A DNA stretch of 64,000 nucleotides from an uncultured Muribaculaceae bacterium (GTDB lineage Bacteria; Bacteroidota; Bacteroidia; Bacteroidales; Muribaculaceae), in the NCBI GenBank assembly GCA_910578075.1, contig CAJTPK010000008.1, positions 55,688-119,687 of the forward strand. Reading direction: 5' to 3'. The notes beneath the pieces were generated by a model. That model saw only the letters and a program-made list of their open reading frames with translations, did not search any database and was not told the DNA's origin. The translations under genes and the position numbers were made by a program. Shown piece by piece: positions 1 to 8,572 of this stretch. How positions within the stretch are numbered: position 1 is the first letter of the stretch; the number at the start of each line of letters is the position of its first letter.

Positions 1-1
1 A

Positions 2-406
2 AAATCATTCCTTGTAGTTGTGTTCTCAATGAGTTTTCTAAGTTCTTACGGACAGTGTGAAGAAAAGATAAAAGATTTCTACATCACCTATATGCAGAAC
101 TCCGAGAAGAATGAAGGAGCAAACGTAGAGTTAATGAAAAATCACATGTCACCGAAGTTGATTGCAAAACTCGCAAACTACACAAAGCAATATGATGCTG
201 ACGCAGTCATTCATGCACAAGATGTCTCTAAATACGGCATGGAGTCACTCATAGTTGTTCCATCGGGAAAAGACAACAGGTATTTAGTTAAATACAAATG
301 GGCACCCGAAAGTAATTACACTTCCATTCCTGTAAGAGCCATCATTACCAACGGCAAACTCACGTTTCTGGATATATCCCCGATTGACACCCATACCGAT
401 CGGTAA
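2..406 (+). CDS. Secreted DUF3828-like protein, 5' end cut by window
   Basis: The frame is open from base 2, so the start codon probably lies outside the window. The first visible residues are Leu/Val/Phe-rich and end in Ser-Tyr-Gly-Gln-Cys, which looks like the rest of a signal peptide. The mature part of about 115 residues opens with a helix-like stretch (EEKIKDFYITYMQ) and a KNHMSPKL segment, then beta-type sequence ending in VRAIITNGKLTFLDI. This pattern resembles small exported DUF3828-type proteins of Bacteroidota, but the assignment rests on general resemblance only. Function is unknown. An internal GTG at 20 and ATG at 29 exist but would truncate the signal peptide. Confidence 0.55.
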   Translation, partial: KSFLVVVFSMSFLSSYGQCEEKIKDFYITYMQNSEKNEGANVELMKNHMSPKLIAKLANYTKQYDADAVIHAQDVSKYGMESLIVVPSGKDNRYLVKYKWAPESNYTSIPVRAIITNGKLTFLDISPIDTHTDR

Positions 407-507
407 GAGTTATTCTGATACCACCGAAAGAAATCGCTTAATATCTTTCTATATCGCGTCGGCAACTGCAACGTATTCGAGAGAGAAATCATATAATTTT
501 TAAACAA

Positions 508-525
508 ATGGGACAAATGTCCCAT
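508..525. promoter_or_regulatory. Palindrome upstream of the 577 gene promoter
   Basis: ATGGGAC (508-514) and GTCCCAT (519-525) form a perfect 7-bp inverted repeat around AAAT. It lies 20 bp upstream of the -7 octamer TATATTTG (546-553), where the -33 box would be. It could be an operator or activator site, or a short hairpin. Confidence 0.4.
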
Positions 526-545
526 GATTTCTCAATTCATACTAC

Positions 546-553
546 TATATTTG
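546..553 (+). promoter_or_regulatory. Putative -7 element for the 577 gene
   Basis: TATATTTG matches the Bacteroidota -7 consensus TAnnTTTG. It lies 23 bp before the ATG at 577. No clear TTTG sits at -33; that position is taken by the palindrome at 508-525. Confidence 0.4.
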
Positions 554-576
554 TAAAATAACTAACTCTTTTGATC

Positions 577-1257
577 ATGAAACTGAGAATCTATCTATTG
601 GCAGTATCGGCAATAATAACTGCATCCTCTGTTAATGCAAAAAATGATGCACGTGCCGACATATACTTCACAAATGGTACGTCGACGGAATGTGTGGAGC
701 TGAAGCTGCCCTCCAGCTGGCAAGACAAGGTGGAATATACAACCGATGGCAGGAAGCAAAAGATCCATGCTGACAGTATAGACCATATTCTGCTGTATCA
801 CGTGGACGTGCCCGAGCGTAAGGCCTTCGTCCGCAGAAACCCCGTAGGTGCTTTCGACCACAAGAAGAATGAATTGAAGAACTGGAAAGCCAAAAATTGG
901 CAATTCCTTGAATCGGCCGGTGAGCATCTGTATTATTGGGTCTCCTTTTGGAAAGTGAAAGTTAAGAAAGACGGCTTTTCGTTTACACTTGGCGCAGATG
1001 CAAGTTCTTACGGCACTCCATATTATTTCCAGAAGCCTGGAAATCCCCTGACGCTCAATATTCCGGCGAACCCCTACCGCACAGGGGTAACCCGCGACTG
1101 GCTTTGCGTCTATCTCGGTGATGACCCTGAATTGGTGAAACGTGTTTCTGAAAAAGGTTATTACAGTAAAAAGCCGAAGGATGCCTTTAGACATAAGGGC
1201 AACGACTATAACCCTTTCTTTTTCGAGGAAATAGCCGTTGACTACAATCCTCAATAA
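577..1257 (+). CDS. Secreted protein of unknown function (family A, copy 1)
   Basis: A 226-residue protein with a clear signal peptide (about residues 1-21, ending SSVNA). The mature protein starts with a short segment DIYFTNGTSTECVELKL, followed by a charged region and IHADSIDHILLYH. The same order (a small beta segment with DG or NG, then an acidic residue and IDxL/IDxI) appears in the protein at 62082-62738, and the C-terminal part (WLCVYLGDDPELVKRV) resembles the fragment at 1516-1749. I therefore group the three as one family. I chose ATG 577 over the in-frame TTG at 571 because it puts the Lys-Leu-Arg region directly before the hydrophobic core. The gene next downstream looks like a broken relative. 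Function is not recognised. Confidence 0.7.
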   Translation: MKLRIYLLAVSAIITASSVNAKNDARADIYFTNGTSTECVELKLPSSWQDKVEYTTDGRKQKIHADSIDHILLYHVDVPERKAFVRRNPVGAFDHKKNELKNWKAKNWQFLESAGEHLYYWVSFWKVKVKKDGFSFTLGADASSYGTPYYFQKPGNPLTLNIPANPYRTGVTRDWLCVYLGDDPELVKRVSEKGYYSKKPKDAFRHKGNDYNPFFFEEIAVDYNPQ

Positions 1258-1288
1258 GTTTTTAGGAAATCAATAATTTACCTGTATC

Positions 1289-1749
1289 ATGAAAAGACTG
1301 ATAAGTGTTATCATCCTAAACGTTCTCGTTGCGCTTACAACAACAGTGTTTGCTTCTGGCTCCGGGACATGGACATGGTGCGACATACATCTTAAAATCA
1401 ATCAGCAGATCCCATATGGTTATGCCTCGAAAAAGCCGGCAAAAACTGTTCATCATGGAGGGAGATTGGACGTCCCGATTTCAAGAAAGGACGGCTGCGG
1501 TTTAAGTTTAATAAAATGTATTCCTATTTAGGAACTCTTCATATTATGAAGAATACAGATTTGGCACCCAGCTATCTTCCACACAAAACCAAAGACGCGA
1601 GAAAATGGGTCGAAGTATTTTTCGGTGACGACCATGCGGTGATTGAAAAATACAGAAACGGGGAGTACGAGGCCTCGGATTGGGGAAACAAATACACCGA
1701 TTATTCCAAGATAATTGAGGACTACACCCCGTCATCCGGCAACAATTGA
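1289..1749 (+). pseudogene. Frameshifted relic of a family A secreted protein
   Basis: The reading frame from ATG 1289 encodes a normal signal peptide (MKRLISVIILNVLV..., cleavage near VFA-SG) but stops at 1531. A second frame, open through 1749, carries a C-terminal half (ARKWVEVFFGDDHAVIEKY) that resembles RDWLCVYLGDDPELVKRV in the intact protein just upstream (577-1257). In that second frame resemblance seems to begin before its first ATG (1516), around FKKGRLRFKF, so the frame switch probably lies at about 1430-1490. The whole relic is also shorter than the 577 gene, with the early DIYFTNG segment missing, which suggests an additional deletion. Two genuine small genes overlapping by 16 bp are the alternative. 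Confidence 0.5.
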
Positions 1750-1796
1750 GTTTCTAAAGCCTTTCTTAGAATTATATTACATTGTAAAAATCCTGA

Positions 1797-3332
1797 ATGA
1801 AACGAACCGGAGTTCTCTTAGCTATCTGCATGCAGCTCGTCGGATGCCAAAACAATGGCGAAGACGAGCCACCTATGCGCGAGCCTGATTATGTGAAGAT
1901 GGAAGATGGCGTGACAGTCTTTGAGGCTCCAGCCGATGGTTGCGACCTGACAATCAACTTCTCAACGAACACAGTATGGAATGTGGAATACGGACGATAC
2001 GCAGAAGGATATGTCGCAGCACCACTACAAGAGAGCGGTGGCGCCGGCAACCACAAAATGACAGTGACCGTGACACCAAACGTAGGTGTCGATGCTCTGC
2101 CCCGCTCCTTCCAATTCTCCATAAAGGCAGGACTGGCCTCAGCTGAAATCACAATCACTCAGCAGCCAAATATAATCCAATTGCCTGATGAAGCGGAGGT
2201 GCGTACCTACCTGATTCAGCTTTACAACGACGCAGGTCTGGCCAATTGCAAATGGGCGGCCAAATGGGGTTCCGACTTACCGATCAACGAATGGGGTCCG
2301 GAGGTGAATTACGAGAAAGGCCGGCTGAATCTATATCTGAGCGACCGCAAGCTGAAGGGCAAGATCAACCTTTCTGGGTGCAAAGCGCTCGAGAGCCTCC
2401 GCTGCTCCAAAAATCAGATTTCGGAAATCAATGTGTCCAACTGCCCGCTGCTCAATTATATCGATGCCACAAACGTTGGTTTGAAAAGTATCAATCTTGA
2501 GGGTTGCCTAAGTATCAACCGCCTCTCGGTGCCATACAATCCTTTGACCGATATTGATATAGCATGGTCGTCCACAATAAGCGAGCTTCAGGTTCATGAC
2601 TGTAATTTAACCACAATCGACTTGGAACGCTGTGAGTGGCTTAGTACAGTTGGAGTGAATAATAACCGCCTCCGCGACATCAATATCCCGCGACGAGGGC
2701 ACCTGCGCCTGTTCTTTTGTTACTCCAACGAACTCAGCACCCTTGACCTTAGCAACACACCGCTGCTTCAGCTGCTCAACTGCGGTGAGAACAACCTCAC
2801 CGAACTTAACGTCAAGGGTTGCCCCCGACTCCACGCTCTCTACTGCTACGACAACCGCCTCAGTAGTGTGGACGTGGACGACCAAAAGAATGTCCTCTCG
2901 CAATATTACTGTTATTCCAACCTATTCGGAACGCTCAACCTCGATGGCTTTCGCGAACTCAGCGAACTGCATTGCTCCGACAATGGCCTAACAAGCCTCA
3001 ACATTGCCGGCTGCAAAAAAATCCGCTGGTTGTATTGCAGCTACAACAAGCTCGACGAGCTCGACATCAGCGCGCCCGATCGTGACACATTCGAGCGACT
3101 CGACTGCTCATACAACCGTATGCGCAAAATCGACATCACATCAATGCGCCCCCTGCGCCTCTGGTGCCAGGGCAACCTCATCGGAGGCGAAATCCCTGAG
3201 CACTTCGACCGTCTGCTCGAATTTGAATACGATGTCCGCTACGAATATTACCCCGAAAACAGTACATACACCGACCGTGGGTACGGCTGGTACTACCCAG
3301 GCGAACCCGAAAAGATGCAACATTGCCGCTGA
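1797..3332 (+). CDS. BACON-domain leucine-rich-repeat lipoprotein
   Basis: A 511-residue predicted lipoprotein. The signal peptide ends in the lipobox LVGC, with Cys17 as lipidation site. Residues of about 40-125 form a BACON-type domain (hydrophobic strand with NVEYG, the segment MTVTVTPNVGVDALPRSF, and a closing ITITQQ). After a short helical linker (about 130-170) there are roughly twelve leucine-rich repeats of about 21 residues with the pattern LxxLxCSxNxLxxLxxxxC. Many repeats carry Cys at the position that faces the inner sheet. Proteins of this build sit on the Bacteroidota cell surface and are usually thought to bind glycans or proteins; no ligand can be inferred here. The 3' half looks richer in G and C than the genes around it. 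It lies 47 bp after the relic at 1289-1749. Confidence 0.85.
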   Translation: MKRTGVLLAICMQLVGCQNNGEDEPPMREPDYVKMEDGVTVFEAPADGCDLTINFSTNTVWNVEYGRYAEGYVAAPLQESGGAGNHKMTVTVTPNVGVDALPRSFQFSIKAGLASAEITITQQPNIIQLPDEAEVRTYLIQLYNDAGLANCKWAAKWGSDLPINEWGPEVNYEKGRLNLYLSDRKLKGKINLSGCKALESLRCSKNQISEINVSNCPLLNYIDATNVGLKSINLEGCLSINRLSVPYNPLTDIDIAWSSTISELQVHDCNLTTIDLERCEWLSTVGVNNNRLRDINIPRRGHLRLFFCYSNELSTLDLSNTPLLQLLNCGENNLTELNVKGCPRLHALYCYDNRLSSVDVDDQKNVLSQYYCYSNLFGTLNLDGFRELSELHCSDNGLTSLNIAGCKKIRWLYCSYNKLDELDISAPDRDTFERLDCSYNRMRKIDITSMRPLRLWCQGNLIGGEIPEHFDRLLEFEYDVRYEYYPENSTYTDRGYGWYYPGEPEKMQHCR

Positions 3333-3363
3333 TGCCAGTTGCAATAAACCTAAAAAAGCAATA

Positions 3364-3398
3364 GGCGGTAACCTCCTTTTTATCGGAGCGTTACCGTC
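3364..3398. terminator. Hairpin terminator between convergent genes
   Basis: CGGTAAC (3366-3372) pairs with GTTACCG (3390-3396), extended by CTCC/GGAG with a one-base bulge. On the minus strand, after ppdK, the stem is followed by a run of six T within CTATTGCTTTTTTAGG. It separates ppdK (ends 3425) from the LRR lipoprotein gene (ends 3332). Confidence 0.7.
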
Positions 3399-3424
3399 TA
3401 TCTTATTTATTGGATATTAACCTA

Positions 3425-6142
3425 TTACGCCTCGATGGCAGCTTGAGCGCAGCTTACGCGGGCGATTGGCACGCGGAAGGGTGAGCAGCTTACGTAGTTC
3501 ATGCCAAGGTTTGCACAGAACTTAACTGAGCTGGGTTCGCCACCATGCTCGCCACAGATACCAACTTTGAGGTCGGGACGGGTTGAGCGACCTTTCTCAA
3601 CACCCATCTTCACGAGCTGACCCACACCGTCCTGATCAAGAACCTCGAACGGATCAACTTTGATGATTCCATGGTCTTTGTAGAATTTCAAGAACTTGGG
3701 AGCGTCATCACGTGAGAAACCAAATGTCATCTGAGTAAGGTCATTGGTTCCGAATGAGAAGAACTCTGCAACCTCTGCAATCTCGTTTGCTGTGAGGGCT
3801 GCACGAGGAACCTCGATCATTGTTCCTACTTTGTAGATCACAGTGTCACCTTTCTCCTCAAATACTTTAGCAGCAGTTGTGTTGATGACATTTGCCTGGT
3901 TCTGGAGCTCTTTGAGTGAACCTACAAGAGGTATCATGATCTCGGGAAGAACCTTGATGCCACGGGCTTTGCAAGCAAGCGCAGCCTCAATGATGGCACG
4001 TGTCTGCATCTCTGTGATTTCAGGATATGTGATTCCAAGACGGCAACCACGGTGACCGAGCATCGGGTTGAACTCCTCGAGTGAATCAACTTTTGCCTTA
4101 ACCTCTTCGAGTGTCAGACCCATCTCCTGAGCGAGCTCTTTCTGAGTAGCTGTCTGATGAGGAACAAACTCATGCAACGGGGGATCAAGCAGACGTACAG
4201 TCACACCGTATCCATCCATAGCCTCGAAGATACCCTCGAAGTCACCACGCTGCATCGGAAGAAGTTTAGCAAGAGCGGCGCGACGACCTTCCTCATCTGA
4301 AGCAAGAATCATCTCACGAACAGACTTGATACGATCGCCCTCGAAGAACATGTGCTCTGTGCGGCAAAGACCGATACCTTGTGCACCGAAACGGCGTGCC
4401 TGTTTTGCATCGCGGGGTGAATCGGCATTTGTGCGTACAAGTGTCTTTGCATATTTATCTGAGAGATTCATTATAGCACCGAAGTCACCATCGAGCTCAG
4501 GCTCTGTTGTGGGCACCTGACCATCATACACATCACCGGTTGAACCGTTGAGTGAAATCCAGTCACCCTCATGATAAACTTTACCGTCCATCTCTACAGT
4601 CTTAGCCTTGTAGTCAACAAGAATTTCGCCTGCACCGGAAACACAGCATTTACCCATACCACGGGCTACAACGGCTGCGTGAGATGTCATACCACCACGC
4701 ATTGTGAGGATACCCTGGGCAACTGCCATACCACGGAGGTCTTCAGGAGAAGTCTCGATACGGACAAGAACAACTTTCTTCTTCTTCTCTGCCCACTCCT
4801 CTGCATCATCAGCCTGGAATACGATCTGGCCGGTTGCTGCACCTGGAGATGCGGGAAGACCCTTGGCAACTACTTTCGCACGTTTGAGAGCATCCTTATC
4901 GAATACGGGGTGAAGGAGCTCATCAAGTTTCTGAGGCTCTATGCGGAGAAGGGCTGTCTTCTCATCGATCTCGCCTGCACGGAGAAGATCCATAGCGATC
5001 TTAACCATAGCGGCACCTGTGCGCTTACCGTTACGGGTCTGAAGCATCCAGAGCTTACCATCCTGGATAGTGAACTCCATATCCTGCATATCCTTGTAGT
5101 AGTCTTCAAGACGTTTTGCAATAGCTATGAGCTCTGCAGCGCATACAGGCATTGACTCTTCAAGTGAAGGATATTTATCGCGACGCTCTTCCTCAGAGAT
5201 TCCCTGAAGTTTTGCCCAGCGGCGTGAACCTTCCACTGTGATCTGCTGCGGTGTGCGGACACCTGCAACAACATCCTCACCCTGAGCATTGATAAGATAC
5301 TCACCATTGAAGATGTTCTCACCGGTCGCAGCATCGCGGCTGAAAGCAACACCTGTTGCAGAGTTGTTACCCATGTTACCGTAAACCATTGCCTGAACGT
5401 TAACGGCTGTACCCCACTCCTCGGGGATCTGGTTCATGCGGCGGTAAAGGATAGCACGCTCATTCATCCAGCTGTCAAATACAGCGCAGATACCACCCCA
5501 AAGCTGCTCCCATGCAGACTCGGGGAAATCCTTGCCTGTATAATCTTTCACAGCTGCCTTGAAACGTTTTACAAGCTCCTTGAGATCGTCAACATCAAGT
5601 TCATTGTCGAACTTAACGCCTTTCTCCTCTTTAACTTTGTCCATGATAGCCTCGAAAGGATCGATGTCTGTCTTGCTCTTCGGCTTCATACCAAGAACTA
5701 CGTCGCCATACATCTGGACAAAACGACGGTAGCTATCCCATGCGAAACGGGGGTTACCGCTCTTCTCAGCCATTGTTGCTACAGTTGCATCGTTCATACC
5801 GAGGTTAAGCACGGTATCCATCATACCCGGCATGGAAGCGCGGGCTCCGGAACGAACTGATACAAGAAGAGGATTGGAGGGATCGTCAAATTTGTTGCCT
5901 GTAAGTTTCTCTACATGTGCAATCGCTTGCTCTACCTCGGCCTTGATATCTTCAACAACCTTATCACGGCCATATTGAGTGTATTCTGTGCAGACTTCTG
6001 TGGTAATGGTGAAACCGGGAGGTACCGGCATTCCCAAAAGATTCATTTCCGCAAGGTTTGCTCCCTTGCCGCCAAGGAGGTTTCTCATTGACGCATTACC
6101 TTCGGCCTTACCATCGCCGAACGTATAAACTTTTTTTGCCAT
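3425..6142 (-). CDS. ppdK: Pyruvate, phosphate dikinase
   Basis: A 905-residue, full-length pyruvate phosphate dikinase, which interconverts pyruvate + ATP + Pi and phosphoenolpyruvate + AMP + PPi in the cytoplasm. The N-terminal ATP-grasp domain starts with the family hallmark LLGGKGANLAEM. The central swivelling domain has the phosphohistidine motif GGMTSHAAVVARGMG (His of TSHAA). The C-terminal PEP-binding barrel has GTMIEVPRAAL, SFGTNDLTQ and the closing CGEHGGEPSS with the catalytic Cys region. In anaerobic Bacteroidales it links PEP and pyruvate pools with PPi use. It is a single-gene unit, divergent from the methyltransferase at 6325. Confidence 0.97.
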   Translation of the reverse strand: MAKKVYTFGDGKAEGNASMRNLLGGKGANLAEMNLLGMPVPPGFTITTEVCTEYTQYGRDKVVEDIKAEVEQAIAHVEKLTGNKFDDPSNPLLVSVRSGARASMPGMMDTVLNLGMNDATVATMAEKSGNPRFAWDSYRRFVQMYGDVVLGMKPKSKTDIDPFEAIMDKVKEEKGVKFDNELDVDDLKELVKRFKAAVKDYTGKDFPESAWEQLWGGICAVFDSWMNERAILYRRMNQIPEEWGTAVNVQAMVYGNMGNNSATGVAFSRDAATGENIFNGEYLINAQGEDVVAGVRTPQQITVEGSRRWAKLQGISEEERRDKYPSLEESMPVCAAELIAIAKRLEDYYKDMQDMEFTIQDGKLWMLQTRNGKRTGAAMVKIAMDLLRAGEIDEKTALLRIEPQKLDELLHPVFDKDALKRAKVVAKGLPASPGAATGQIVFQADDAEEWAEKKKKVVLVRIETSPEDLRGMAVAQGILTMRGGMTSHAAVVARGMGKCCVSGAGEILVDYKAKTVEMDGKVYHEGDWISLNGSTGDVYDGQVPTTEPELDGDFGAIMNLSDKYAKTLVRTNADSPRDAKQARRFGAQGIGLCRTEHMFFEGDRIKSVREMILASDEEGRRAALAKLLPMQRGDFEGIFEAMDGYGVTVRLLDPPLHEFVPHQTATQKELAQEMGLTLEEVKAKVDSLEEFNPMLGHRGCRLGITYPEITEMQTRAIIEAALACKARGIKVLPEIMIPLVGSLKELQNQANVINTTAAKVFEEKGDTVIYKVGTMIEVPRAALTANEIAEVAEFFSFGTNDLTQMTFGFSRDDAPKFLKFYKDHGIIKVDPFEVLDQDGVGQLVKMGVEKGRSTRPDLKVGICGEHGGEPSSVKFCANLGMNYVSCSPFRVPIARVSCAQAAIEA

Positions 6143-6258
6143 AGAGGTTATAAAAATTTAATTATGACTTAATTAAAATATAAAATTTCTATCTTTAAAA
6201 CATTTGTGTTTTCAAGGAAGATATGCAAACTTCATATCTGCTTCTTAATTAGCAACTG

Positions 6259-6266
6259 CAAATATA
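6259..6266 (-). promoter_or_regulatory. Putative -7 element for ppdK
   Basis: On the minus strand 6266-6259 reads TATATTTG, a match to TAnnTTTG. It is about 115 bp before the ppdK start; no convincing -33 box is seen, so confidence is modest. Confidence 0.4.
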
Positions 6267-6288
6267 ATAATTTGTTGTTAATTTTTAG

Positions 6289-6296
6289 TATTTTTG
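6289..6296 (+). promoter_or_regulatory. Putative -7 element for rlmD-like gene
   Basis: TATTTTTG matches TAnnTTTG, 28 bp before ATG 6325. A TTTG at 6271 is closer than usual for the -33 box. Confidence 0.45.
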
Positions 6297-6324
6297 CACT
6301 GAAAAAGTAATATTTAAGAAACTG

Positions 6325-7773
6325 ATGGGAAGAAAACGAAAAAATCTGCCTGAACTTCATAATATAGAAATAACCGGAGTTGCAGCCGAAGGTAAGGCTT
6401 TGGCAAGAGTGGCACTAAGCGAAAACGATGAGAACAAAATCGTGATATTCATACCGTTTGGTGCTCCCGGAGATATCGCTGACATAAAAATAGACCGCAA
6501 GAAACACAGCTATGCTGAAGCTCATATAGAAAGGATAGTAAAGCCTTCGGAAATCAGAATAGAGCCAAAGTGCAAGCATTTCACAATCTGCGGCGGATGC
6601 AAATGGCAGCATCTCCCCTACGAGGAGCAGCTTAAATTCAAGCAGCAGCAGGTTTGCGATGCTCTCGAACGCATAGCAAAAGTGGAATTGCCTGAAATAT
6701 CTCCGATTCTCGGGTCTGAGAAAGCATGGCAATACCGCAACAAAATGGAATACACATTCTCAGATAAAAAATGGCGTACCTGGGAGGATGTAAAATCAGG
6801 AAAGGAATTCAACGATTCGGGAAATGCACTTGGATTCCACATTCCCGGCGCTTTCGACAAAGTATACCATATAGATGAGTGTTTCCTGCAGGACGATCTT
6901 GGAAACCGTATCCGAAATTTTATTTTCAATGAAGCGGAAGCAATGGGTCTTACGTTTTACAATATCCGTCAGAACTGCGGATTGCTGCGCACGTTGATGA
7001 TACGTATTGCATCAACAGGTCAGGTAATGGTCTGTCTTGTATTCGGTGAGGACCGTCCGGAGGAAAGCAGACTGCTTCTTGATAAAATTTCGAAACAATT
7101 TCCGGAGATTACATCTTTGCTCTATGTTGTCAACCTGAAACTTAACGATACAATATCAGATCAGAAAATAATTTCATACAAAGGTCCTGAATATATAGAG
7201 GAAGAGATGGAAGGATTGAAATTCAGGGTAAATGCCAAATCTTTCTATCAAACCAACTCCGCACAGGCATACGAGTTATATAAAGTTGCCCGACACTTCG
7301 CCGGTCTTGACAAAGAATCCGAAACCGAAAAACCCTTGGTATACGACCTTTATACCGGTACAGGGACAATAGCCAACTTCGTTGCCCGCAATGCACGTAA
7401 AGTCATCGGGATTGAATACGTAGAAGAGGCTATAGCTGATGCTAAGCTTAATGCTGAGGTCAACGGTCTTGATAATACACTCTTCTATGCAGGAGACATG
7501 AAAGATATCCTTACAGACGATTTCGTGAAAGAGCATGGAAGGCCGGATGTAATGATAATCGACCCGCCACGTGCCGGCATGCATGAGGACGTCATAAAGG
7601 TGATTCTTAATGCACGTCCGGAGACAATCGTATATGTAAGTTGTAACCCTGCTACACAAGCGAGGGACCTTGCCCTGCTCGATCCCTCTTACCGTGTGAC
7701 AGACGTACAGCCGGTTGACATGTTCCCACACACCCACCACGTTGAGAATGTGGTAAGGTTATCACTGAGATAA
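6325..7773 (+). CDS. rlmD: RNA uracil-C5 methyltransferase, RlmD/TrmA family
   Basis: A 482-residue SAM-dependent methyltransferase that makes 5-methyluridine in RNA, most likely 23S rRNA. An N-terminal TRAM domain (about residues 10-75) precedes the iron-sulfur cysteines C83, C89 and C92 (CKHFTICGGCKWQ). The SAM-binding core has YDLYTGTGTIANF, DPPRAG, and the catalytic-cysteine motif SCNPATQARDL; the C-terminus has FPHTHHVE. The Fe-S cysteines and length fit RlmD or RlmCD-type enzymes better than TrmA; which uridine is modified cannot be told from sequence. Its stop lies 18 bp from the convergent nitroreductase stop, with a short imperfect palindrome between. Confidence 0.88.
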   Translation: MGRKRKNLPELHNIEITGVAAEGKALARVALSENDENKIVIFIPFGAPGDIADIKIDRKKHSYAEAHIERIVKPSEIRIEPKCKHFTICGGCKWQHLPYEEQLKFKQQQVCDALERIAKVELPEISPILGSEKAWQYRNKMEYTFSDKKWRTWEDVKSGKEFNDSGNALGFHIPGAFDKVYHIDECFLQDDLGNRIRNFIFNEAEAMGLTFYNIRQNCGLLRTLMIRIASTGQVMVCLVFGEDRPEESRLLLDKISKQFPEITSLLYVVNLKLNDTISDQKIISYKGPEYIEEEMEGLKFRVNAKSFYQTNSAQAYELYKVARHFAGLDKESETEKPLVYDLYTGTGTIANFVARNARKVIGIEYVEEAIADAKLNAEVNGLDNTLFYAGDMKDILTDDFVKEHGRPDVMIIDPPRAGMHEDVIKVILNARPETIVYVSCNPATQARDLALLDPSYRVTDVQPVDMFPHTHHVENVVRLSLR

Positions 7774-7791
7774 ATCTGGAAATCCGGTTTA

Positions 7792-8553
7792 TCATAGAGT
7801 ATAAAACGGAGCCCCCTCACCCCACTTCCAGTCTCCCGGAGCCAGAGCCGCAAAGTTAAATTTACCGATCCCGAGATCGATAGCCGACTTTGGCGTAGCA
7901 GGGATAGACCGCGCTGTCAGCATTCCGTTTTCATCCAGTGTAACCCGGACTGGCTGCTTATTGAGTGATGAAGGAGCGCACGCCAACGCACCAAGTGAAT
8001 CAGGAAGCCAAGGATATTTTTCTTTAGCTTCCTGATATTTCATATCATTTCCCTCAAAGAAATCCCGAGGTAAAAGCTGATGACGATGAATCATACTTGA
8101 AGCAAGTCTTGCGATCACACCGGGTCCAGACTTTGCTTCAAAACCAAAGGATACAATAAAAGGCAGTTTCTCATACACATGTCGTGTGACATCAACATGC
8201 TCTTCCGAGAAAGTGCCTCCTATAAAACATGTTCCAAGCCCCAAAGACGTTGCCTTCATCACAAACTGCTCCGCAAAAAAGCCAGCTCTCTCCTCCGTAT
8301 TGGGAAATGTCGGATCGATCACGCATGCCAGATAATTACGTGCATTCTTGAAAAAACCATAACTGCGCGTGAATCCTCGGAATGGATCATCATTGTCAAA
8401 CACTAGCTGGAAATTCAGTCCGGCTTCATGCGTATTTATCATAGTGACCTCAGACTGCAACGCTCTGCGCAGATCGTCGGTCACTCTATCAGTAGAATAA
8501 GATCTCACCGAATGGCGAGACCTTATCATTTCAATCGTATATTCTCCTATCAT
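7792..8553 (-). CDS. Nitroreductase-family protein (TM1586-like)
   Basis: A 253-residue FMN-dependent nitroreductase-fold protein. The N-terminus has the family signature IRSRHSVRSYS (FMN phosphate contact), the middle has MKATSLGLGTCFIGGTFSE, and the C-terminal half repeats the fold with LGALACAPSSLNKQPVRV. This two-part arrangement is typical of the putative nitroreductase TM1586 family. The substrate is unknown. It starts 19 bp after the hutH stop and reads in the same direction, so it is probably the last gene of the hut operon; that link may be only positional. Confidence 0.8.
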   Translation of the reverse strand: MIGEYTIEMIRSRHSVRSYSTDRVTDDLRRALQSEVTMINTHEAGLNFQLVFDNDDPFRGFTRSYGFFKNARNYLACVIDPTFPNTEERAGFFAEQFVMKATSLGLGTCFIGGTFSEEHVDVTRHVYEKLPFIVSFGFEAKSGPGVIARLASSMIHRHQLLPRDFFEGNDMKYQEAKEKYPWLPDSLGALACAPSSLNKQPVRVTLDENGMLTARSIPATPKSAIDLGIGKFNFAALAPGDWKWGEGAPFYTL

Positions 8554-8572
8554 ATTCTATTTAAGAGTCTAT

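Noticed and set aside
595..1254. Minus-strand open frame of 219 codons opposite the 577 gene
   Set aside because: Shadow; the plus strand has a signal peptide, a promoter and a paralogue in the window.
3004..3420. Ser/Thr-rich plus-strand frame within the LRR gene
   Set aside because: Out-of-frame reading of leucine-rich repeats; repeat structure explains its length.
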